Source of the DNA: Streptococcus oralis ATCC 35037
Lineage (GTDB): Bacteria; Bacillota; Bacilli; Lactobacillales; Streptococcaceae
Direction of reading: 5' to 3'
Assembly: GCF_900637025.1 (NCBI RefSeq)
Contig: NZ_LR134336.1
Coordinates: 1,646,501-1,710,500, forward strand
Length of the DNA: 64,000 nucleotides
In this document: positions 54,232-64,000 of the stretch, piece by piece
Layout: each line of letters opens with the position of its first letter
Position numbering within the stretch: the stretch's first letter is position 1
Translations under genes and position numbers: made by a program
Notes under the pieces: model-generated
Seen by the model: the letters and a program-made list of their open reading frames with translations, nothing else
Told to the model about the DNA's origin: nothing
Database searches by the model: none

Positions 54232-57200
54232 TTATTCTACTGTTTCTTCAACTTGGATTTCCACAACTTCCTCTACAGGAGCAAGTTCTGCCTCTTCTTG
54301 TTCTGGAGCCAGATATTCTGCTTCATTGATAGCTTGTGGTTCAAGGTTACGGTAGCGAGCCATACCAGTACCAGCTGGGATGATCTTACCAATGATAACA
54401 TTTTCCTTGAGTCCAAGGAGATGGTCTTTCTTACCACGGATGGCCGCATCTGTAAGGACACGAGTTGTTTCCTGGAAGGAAGCCGCTGACAAGAAACTAT
54501 TTGTTTCAAGTGAGGCTTTGGTGATTCCCATAAGAACTGGGCGACCAGTCGCTGGAACTCCACCTGCGATAAGAACATCCTTGTTAGCATCTGTAAAGTC
54601 GTTGATGTCCATGAGAGTACCCATAAGAAGGTCTGTGTCACCTGGATCCATGACACGAACTTTACGGATCATTTGACGAACCATTACCTCGATGTGTTTG
54701 TCACCGATTTCTACCCCTTGGCTACGGTAAACTTTTTGTACTTCACCGAGAAGGTAAGTTTCAACTGACAAGACATCACGAACAGCAAGGAGACGTTTTG
54801 GTTGGATAGAACCTTCTGTCAATGCCGCACCGCGAGAGACTTGGTCTCCAACTTCGACACGCATACGGGCTGTAAATGGTACCACGTATTCGCCTTCTCC
54901 AGTTTCACCCTTAACGAAGACTTTCTTGGTACGAGTTGACGCGTCTTCTTCGATAGCTGTAACTTGTCCTTTGACCTCTGTGATGACCGCTTCCCCTTTA
55001 GGATTGCGGGCTTCAAAGATTTCTTGGACACGAGGAAGACCCTGAGTGATATCGGTATTTGAGGCAACCCCACCCGTGTGGAAGGTGCGCATTGTAAGCT
55101 GTGTACCAGGTTCCCCGATAGATTGGGCAGCGATTGTACCAACTGCTTCACCAACTTCAACCGCATCACCAGTCGCCAAGTTGATACCGTAACAGTGACG
55201 GCAGACACCATGACGAGTGTTACATGTAAATACAGAACGGATAGTAACTTCCTCGATTGCATTTACAAGTTCACCATCTTCATTCTTGATCTTAAGATTT
55301 GCAATTTCAGCAGCTTTTTCTTCTGTAATCAATTCATTTGGACCGATGATCACTGCACCAGTTTCTGGATGTTTAACAGTTTTCTTAGTGTAACGACCGA
55401 TAAGACGTTCTTCAAGAGACTCGATCATCTCTTTTCCTTCTGCGATAGAACGAATCAAGAGACCACGGTCTGTTCCACAGTCGTCCTCACGGATGATAAC
55501 GTCTTGGGCAACGTCAACCAAACGACGAGTCAAGTAACCTGAGTCGGCTGTCTTAAGGGCCGTATCGGTCATACCTTTACGGGCACCGTGAGTTGAGAAG
55601 AACATTTCGAGTACTGACAAACCTTCGCGGAAGTTTGAAAGGATTGGCAATTCCATGATACGTCCGTTCGGAGCGGCCATCAGACCACGCATACCGGCAA
55701 GCTGTGAGAAGTTTGAGATGTTACCACGGGCTCCAGAGTCCATCATCATAACGATTGGGTTCTTAGGATCTTGGTTGGCAACCAAACGTTTCTCCAATTT
55801 TTCACGGGCTGCACGCCATTCAGCTGTAACAGCGTTGTAGCGCTCATCGTCCGTGATCATACCACGACGGAATTGTTTGGTGATTTGTTCTACACGTTTG
55901 TGTGATTCTTCGATGATTTCAGCCTTGTCTTCAACAACTGGGATATCGGCAATACCCACTGTCAAACCTGCAAGAGTTGAGTGGTGGTAACCGAGGTTCT
56001 TCATGCGGTCAAGTAGGGCAGAAGTTTCTGTCGTACGGAAACGTTTGAAGATTTCAGCGATGATATTCCCAAGGTTTTTCTTCTTGAATGGAGGGTTGAG
56101 TTCAAGATTGCTGATTGCTTCCTTGATATCTCCACCTAGTGGCAAGAAGTATTTAGCTGGAACACCTTCTGTTAAGTTGGCATTTGTTGGTTCTTGCAAG
56201 TAAGGTAGACCCTCTGGCATGATGTCATTGAAGAGGATTTTACCAACCGTTGTCAGCAAGACCTTGTGTTTTTGCTCTTCTGTCCATGGTTTGTTAAGGC
56301 TGTCTGTTGCAATACCAACACGTGAGTGGAGGTGAACATAACCATTGCGGTATGCCATAACCGCTTCGTCACGGTCTTTGAAGACCATTCCTTCACCTTC
56401 ACGACCAGCTTCTTCCATGGTCAAGTAGTAGTTACCCAAAACCATGTCCTGAGATGGAGTAACAACTGGTTTACCATCTTTCGGGTTCAAGATATGCTCA
56501 GCAGCCAACATCAAGATACGAGCTTCTGCTTGAGCTTCTTCTGAAAGCGGTACGTGGATGGCCATTTGGTCCCCGTCAAAGTCGGCATTGTAGGCTTCAC
56601 AGACAAGCGGGTGCAAGCGAAGGGCTTTACCGTCAATCAAGACTGGCTCGAAGGCTTGGATACCCAAACGGTGAAGGGTCGGTGCGCGGTTCAAAAGTAC
56701 TGGGTGTTCTTTGATTACTTCTTCAAGAATATCCCAGATACGTTCGTCTCCACGTTCCACCAAGCGTTTAGCCGCTTTGACGTTCTGCACGATGTCGCGC
56801 GCAACGATTTCACGCATCACAAATGGTTTAAAGAGCTCAATCGCCATTTCACGTGGCACACCACATTGGTACATCTTAAGAGTTGGACCAACGGCGATAA
56901 CGGAACGTCCTGAGAAGTCAACACGTTTACCGAGCAAGTTTTGACGGAAGCGCCCTTGTTTCCCTTTAAGCATGTGGCTCAATGATTTCAGTGGACGGCT
57001 ACCTGGTCCTGTGATTGGACGACCACGACGACCGTTGTCAATCAAAGCGTCAACCGCTTCTTGAAGCATACGCTTCTCATTTTGAACGATGATACCTGGT
57101 GCATTCAACTCAAGCAAACGAGCCAAACGGTTGTTACGGTTGATAACACGGCGGTAAAGGTCATTCAAGTCAGATGAGGCAAAACGGCCACCATCCAACT

Positions 57201-57930
57201 GCAACATTGGACGAAGATCTGGTGGAATAACCGGAAGGATGTTGAGAATCATCCATTCAGGTTTGTTACCAGACTTATAAAAGGCATCCAAAACATCCAA
57301 ACGACGGATAGCTTTGACACGTTTTTGTCCAGTAGCTGTTTTCAACTCTTCTTTGAGTTCAGCAATTTCTTTTTCAAGATCTACTTGTTTCAAGAGGTCT
57401 TGGATGGCTTCGGCACCCATTTTGGCAACGAATGAACCATAACCATACTCACGCAAGCGCTCACGGTATTCGCGCTCTGTCATGATAGACTTGTGCTCAA
57501 GTGGTGTATCCTTAGGATCAATCACCACATAAGCCGCAAAGTAGATAACTTCCTCGAGGGCACGAGGACTCATATCAAGGGTCAAGCCCATACGGCTTGG
57601 AATCCCCTTGAAATACCAGATGTGAGATACAGGAGCTTTCAACTCGATGTGCCCCATACGCTCACGACGAACTTTCGTACGCGTTACTTCAACCCCACAG
57701 CGGTCACAAACAATCCCTCTGTAACGAATGCGTTTGTACTTACCACAAGCACATTCCCAGTCTTTTGTAGGACCAAAGATGACTTCGTCAAAGAGTCCTT
57801 CACGTTCTGGTTTCAACGTACGGTAATTGATTGTTTCAGGTTTTTTGACTTCTCCATAAGACCATGAACGGACTTTGCTTGGAGAAGCTAGGGTGATTTG
57901 CATACTTTTAAAACGATTTACATCAACCAC
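54232..57930 (-). CDS. rpoC: RNA polymerase beta' subunit
   Basis: 1232 residues. Catalytic Mg motif [10 protein letters not shown] near residue 450; N-terminal zinc site [20 protein letters not shown] (about 60-80); C-terminal zinc site around CGTDRG...[11 protein letters not shown]; bridge and trigger regions follow. Start is GTG at 57928-57930 behind AAAGGGAAG. The C-terminal tail (after about 1200) is acidic. It follows rpoB by 32 nt. Confidence 0.98.
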   Translation of the reverse strand: MVDVNRFKSMQITLASPSKVRSWSYGEVKKPETINYRTLKPEREGLFDEVIFGPTKDWECACGKYKRIRYRGIVCDRCGVEVTRTKVRRERMGHIELKAPVSHIWYFKGIPSRMGLTLDMSPRALEEVIYFAAYVVIDPKDTPLEHKSIMTEREYRERLREYGYGSFVAKMGAEAIQDLLKQVDLEKEIAELKEELKTATGQKRVKAIRRLDVLDAFYKSGNKPEWMILNILPVIPPDLRPMLQLDGGRFASSDLNDLYRRVINRNNRLARLLELNAPGIIVQNEKRMLQEAVDALIDNGRRGRPITGPGSRPLKSLSHMLKGKQGRFRQNLLGKRVDFSGRSVIAVGPTLKMYQCGVPREMAIELFKPFVMREIVARDIVQNVKAAKRLVERGDERIWDILEEVIKEHPVLLNRAPTLHRLGIQAFEPVLIDGKALRLHPLVCEAYNADFDGDQMAIHVPLSEEAQAEARILMLAAEHILNPKDGKPVVTPSQDMVLGNYYLTMEEAGREGEGMVFKDRDEAVMAYRNGYVHLHSRVGIATDSLNKPWTEEQKHKVLLTTVGKILFNDIMPEGLPYLQEPTNANLTEGVPAKYFLPLGGDIKEAISNLELNPPFKKKNLGNIIAEIFKRFRTTETSALLDRMKNLGYHHSTLAGLTVGIADIPVVEDKAEIIEESHKRVEQITKQFRRGMITDDERYNAVTAEWRAAREKLEKRLVANQDPKNPIVMMMDSGARGNISNFSQLAGMRGLMAAPNGRIMELPILSNFREGLSVLEMFFSTHGARKGMTDTALKTADSGYLTRRLVDVAQDVIIREDDCGTDRGLLIRSIAEGKEMIESLEERLIGRYTKKTVKHPETGAVIIGPNELITEEKAAEIANLKIKNEDGELVNAIEEVTIRSVFTCNTRHGVCRHCYGINLATGDAVEVGEAVGTIAAQSIGEPGTQLTMRTFHTGGVASNTDITQGLPRVQEIFEARNPKGEAVITEVKGQVTAIEEDASTRTKKVFVKGETGEGEYVVPFTARMRVEVGDQVSRGAALTEGSIQPKRLLAVRDVLSVETYLLGEVQKVYRSQGVEIGDKHIEVMVRQMIRKVRVMDPGDTDLLMGTLMDINDFTDANKDVLIAGGVPATGRPVLMGITKASLETNSFLSAASFQETTRVLTDAAIRGKKDHLLGLKENVIIGKIIPAGTGMARYRNLEPQAINEAEYLAPEQEEAELAPVEEVVEIQVEETVE

Positions 57931-57962
57931 TATTTCTTCCCTTTCTATTCTAAGTGAACTGC

Positions 57963-61574
<3,612 letters not shown>

Positions 61575-61720
61575 GATGATTCTCCTTTGTAAATAAATTC
61601 CAAGCCTTGTCAATCAGGCTTTTCTAATCGTCATATGGTTTTAAAAACCCCTATCACCGTGTCCCTTTGACGAATTTTCAGAATCTTTAAATCTTTGTTA
61701 CAAGCACTCAAAAACCTGAA

Positions 61721-61773
61721 AAAAAGCACAAAAAGAGCAGCTAAATCTGACTTTTTCAGAAGATTTAACTGCT
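61721..61773 (-). terminator. Attenuator-like hairpin in the rpoB leader
   Basis: Minus-strand GCAGTTAAATCTTCTGA / TCAGATTTAGCTGC, a long imperfect stem (61737-61773), followed by T-rich sequence (TCTTTTTGTGCTTTTTTT). A second hairpin TTGTCTG/CAGACAA (about 61782-61806) precedes it. This may attenuate rpoBC transcription. Confidence 0.6.
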
Positions 61774-61828
61774 GTGAGCCTTGTCTGGACAATATTTCAG
61801 ACAAAACCTACGACAAATGATTATTCAT

Positions 61829-61857
61829 ATTATACCTTATTTAGCTAGATTTTTCAA
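61829..61857 (-). promoter_or_regulatory. rpoBC promoter
   Basis: Minus-strand TTGAAA (61852-61857), 17-bp spacer, TATAAT (61829-61834), about 255 nt upstream of the rpoB start. Confidence 0.85.
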
Positions 61858-61947
61858 GGTTTTTTTACTATTTTTTAAACAATCTTTTCCTATATATTAT
61901 TTTAAAATTTTAAGAGAATGAAGCATTATATTTTCTCTTAAAAGTTA

Positions 61948-61985
61948 GGAAAACGCTTGCACTAATGTTTACCTCGTGCTATACT
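61948..61985 (+). promoter_or_regulatory. Pullulanase promoter overlapped by a cre (CcpA) site
   Basis: -35 TTGCAC (61957-61962), 17-bp spacer, extended -10 TGCTATACT (TATACT at 61980-61985). GGAAAACGCTTGCA (61948-61961) matches the cre consensus TGAAARCGYTTTCA at 12 of 14 positions and overlaps the -35, fitting catabolite repression. Confidence 0.8.
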
Positions 61986-62016
61986 GATAGGGAACAACTA
62001 CACAAGGAGAATTGTG

Positions 62017-64000
62017 ATGAAAAAGATCCCATCTCAAACTGAGAAAAAAATGATTTACGGTATCCGTTCCTTGAAGAACGGAACTGGTTCTGTCCTTATT
62101 GGTGCCAGCATTATCCTGCTTTCTGCTGCAATGCCAACTATTTCGGCTAACGAAAACCTGCCTCAAACTCAGGAAAATACCAGCGCTGTGACCAAGGCCC
62201 CTACTGAGACTGAAACGAGTCAAACTCAAAAGGAAACGCCTATTTCTGAACAAAAGAATGCAAACGCTTCCCTTGATTCTAAAAAAGAAGCTCCAGCTGG
62301 GGAAACTACTACAGCACCAGAAACACCTAAAACAGAAGATGCTACTACAAGCCAGGCTAACAGCAAGGAAGAGAAAGTAGATAACAGCACTGCAACGCCA
62401 ACTTCAGAACAAAAACCACAAGCTGACACATCTTCTGAAGAGCCCATCGCAGACAACCACTTCCGTATCCATGTAAAAAAACTCCCTGAAGAGAACAAAG
62501 ATTCTCAAGGTCTTTGGACTTGGGATGATGTTGAAAAGCCGTCTGAAAACTGGCCCAATGGAGCCAAGTCCTTCAAGGATGCCAAGCAAGATGACTACGG
62601 TTATTACCTAGATGTCAAACTCAAAAACGAGCAAGCCAAGAAAGTCAGCTTCCTTATCAACAATACCAAAGGCGATAACTTGACAGGGGACCGTTCAGTA
62701 GAGCGCCTCTCTCCAAAAATGAATGAGGCCTGGCTAGATGAAAACTACAAGGTATACAACTACCGTCCTCAGCCAGCAGGAACTATTCGTGTCAACTACT
62801 ACCGCACCGATGGCAACTATGACAAAAAATCGCTTTGGTATTGGGGCGATGTCAAGAACCCAAGCAGTGGAGAATGGCCTGACGGTACTGACTTTACCGC
62901 AACTGGAAAATATGGTCGCTACATTGATATCCCACTCAATGAAGCTGCGAGAGAATTTGGATTTTTATTACTAGACGAAAGCAAGAAAGGCGATGATGTG
63001 AAAATCAGAAAAGAAGATTATAAATTCACTGATCTAAAAAATCACAGTCAGATTTTCCTCAAAGATGATGACGAAACCATCTACACTAACCCCTACTATG
63101 TGCACGATATCCGCATGACTGGTGCCCAACACGTGGCTAAATCTCGTATCGAAAGCAGTTTTTCTACCCTCGTTGGGGCTAAGAAAGACGATATCCTCAA
63201 ACACTCCAGCATCACTGATTACCAAGGGAATAAAGTAGCTATCACAGACGTGGAAGTGGATGAGGCAGGTAAAAAAGTGACCTACATCGGCGACTTCTCT
63301 GACACTCAACACCCTTACACTGTCAGCTACAATTCAGACCGCTTTACCACACGTTCAAGCTGGCGCCTCAAGGATGAGTCCTACAGTTACGATGGTCCAC
63401 TCGGCGCAACTCTAAAAGAAGATGGCAAGCGTGTTGACCTCACCCTCTGGTCTCCAAGTGCTGATAAGGTTTCCGTTGTTGTCTATGACAAGAAAGACCC
63501 TGAAAAAGTAGTTGGAACTGTCGCCCTTGAGAAAGGAGAGAAAGGAACCTGGAAACAAACTCTGGATGCAAACTCTGGTCTCGGTATCAGCAACTACACT
63601 GGCTACTACTACCACTACCAAATCGAGCGCCAAGGTAAAACTGTCCTCGTTCTTGACCCTTATGCCAAATCATTAGCGGCTTGGAACAGTGACCTAGCAA
63701 AAACAGATGCCGCTCATAAGGTCGCTAAAGCTGCCTTTGTCGATCCAGCGAAGTTAGGTCCGCAAGACTTGACCTATGGAAAGATTCGTAACTTCAAATC
63801 ACGTGAAGATGCCGTTATCTATGAAGCTCATGTACGTGACTTCACTTCGGATCCTGCCATCGCAAAAGACTTGACCAAGCCATTTGGTACCTTTGAAGCC
63901 TTTATTGAAAAACTGGACTATCTCAAAGACTTGGGTGTGACCCACATCCAGCTCCTTCCAGTCTTGTCTTACTACTTTGTCAATGAATTGAAGAACCAAG
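62017..64000 (+). CDS. spuA: Cell-surface pullulanase (SpuA-like), 5' part; 3' end beyond window
   Basis: About 661 residues visible of a larger protein. YSIRK-like signal peptide (YGIRSLKNGTGSVLIGAS), a Thr/Glu/Lys-rich low-complexity segment to about 145, two tandem CBM41 domains (WTWDDVEKP...NWPNG near 165; WYWGDVKNP...EWPDG near 270), a linker domain, a CBM48-like/N-terminal pullulanase domain (about 455-560), and the beginning of the GH13 catalytic domain (DAVIYEAHVRDFTSD, about 598-612). CBM41 pairs bind glycogen/alpha-glucan; SpuA degrades host glycogen and alpha-glucans. A C-terminal LPXTG is expected but lies outside. Start ATG at 62017 behind AAGGAG. Confidence 0.92.
   Translation, partial: MKKIPSQTEKKMIYGIRSLKNGTGSVLIGASIILLSAAMPTISANENLPQTQENTSAVTKAPTETETSQTQKETPISEQKNANASLDSKKEAPAGETTTAPETPKTEDATTSQANSKEEKVDNSTATPTSEQKPQADTSSEEPIADNHFRIHVKKLPEENKDSQGLWTWDDVEKPSENWPNGAKSFKDAKQDDYGYYLDVKLKNEQAKKVSFLINNTKGDNLTGDRSVERLSPKMNEAWLDENYKVYNYRPQPAGTIRVNYYRTDGNYDKKSLWYWGDVKNPSSGEWPDGTDFTATGKYGRYIDIPLNEAAREFGFLLLDESKKGDDVKIRKEDYKFTDLKNHSQIFLKDDDETIYTNPYYVHDIRMTGAQHVAKSRIESSFSTLVGAKKDDILKHSSITDYQGNKVAITDVEVDEAGKKVTYIGDFSDTQHPYTVSYNSDRFTTRSSWRLKDESYSYDGPLGATLKEDGKRVDLTLWSPSADKVSVVVYDKKDPEKVVGTVALEKGEKGTWKQTLDANSGLGISNYTGYYYHYQIERQGKTVLVLDPYAKSLAAWNSDLAKTDAAHKVAKAAFVDPAKLGPQDLTYGKIRNFKSREDAVIYEAHVRDFTSDPAIAKDLTKPFGTFEAFIEKLDYLKDLGVTHIQLLPVLSYYFVNELKNQ

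Noticed and set aside
61575..61613. Longer rpoB N-terminus starting MTRLGIYLQ
   Set aside because: It uses the leader next to the ribosome site; the TTG at 61572-61574 after AAAGGAG yields the protein length known in streptococci.

Overview
The window is low-GC Firmicutes chromosome and almost certainly a Streptococcus of the mitis/oralis/pneumoniae group. The evidence is the near-identity (from memory) of RpoB, RpoC, RecA, ClpL, EF-G and pyruvate formate-lyase to pneumococcal proteins, a CtsR-controlled clpL, a cinA-recA operon behind a SigX-type (cin-box) competence promoter, and a comM operon behind a ComE-type direct repeat. There are no tRNA, rRNA, IS, prophage or CRISPR features. Nearly all genes are on the minus strand.

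Layout. 1-5 kb: the start of clpL with a CtsR-regulated leader that holds a 29-codon reading frame, then an LPXTG adhesin with seven Spy0128/FctA-like pilin domains. 5-14 kb: pfl, dinB, uppP, a DUF2207 membrane protein and a polar amino-acid ABC transporter (fused binding protein/permease plus ATPase). 14-20 kb: a small HTH-like protein, an SPFH protein, and branched-chain amino-acid synthesis (ilvA, ilvC, ilvN, ilvB; CodY-like box upstream of ilvB). 20-24 kb: the rpsL-rpsG-fusA translation cluster. 24-27.7 kb: a compact six-gene operon of two tiny membrane proteins, an ABC-2 ATPase and permease, and a DesK/LuxR-type two-component system, with a palindromic candidate operator upstream. 27.7-35.6 kb: a 2613-residue LPXTG surface protein with 13 CshA-type repeats. 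35.7-39.4 kb: fakA, an Asp23 protein, rpmB, and a LytTR regulator with a LiaF-like membrane partner. 39.4-44.9 kb: a PAP2 phosphatase, a heterodimeric ABC exporter with its MarR regulator (three inverted-repeat operators), and a divergent membrane protein. 45-48 kb: yebC-family gene, MATE transporter, GNAT and PspC-like protein. 48-54 kb: recA, cinA, then the early competence operon comM-tsaE-GNAT-LCP, then ndk. 54-61.6 kb: rpoC and rpoB (UUG start, structured leader). 62 kb to the end: a cell-surface pullulanase under a cre-overlapped promoter, truncated by the window edge.

How the parts work together. Core genes are interrupted by three surface-protein genes (two LPXTG giants and the pullulanase) that fit a mucosal commensal: adhesion plus glycogen/starch use. 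Regulation can be read directly in many intergenic regions: CtsR, CodY-like, ComE and SigX boxes, cre, MarR inverted repeats, a LytTR-type direct repeat with 21-bp period, and a LuxR-type palindrome. The most promising less-described units are the six-gene ABC/two-component operon with its two small membrane proteins, the LytTR/LiaF-like pair with its repeat operator, the clpL leader ORF, and the two multidomain adhesins. All functional statements are from sequence reading and family knowledge; no searches were run.
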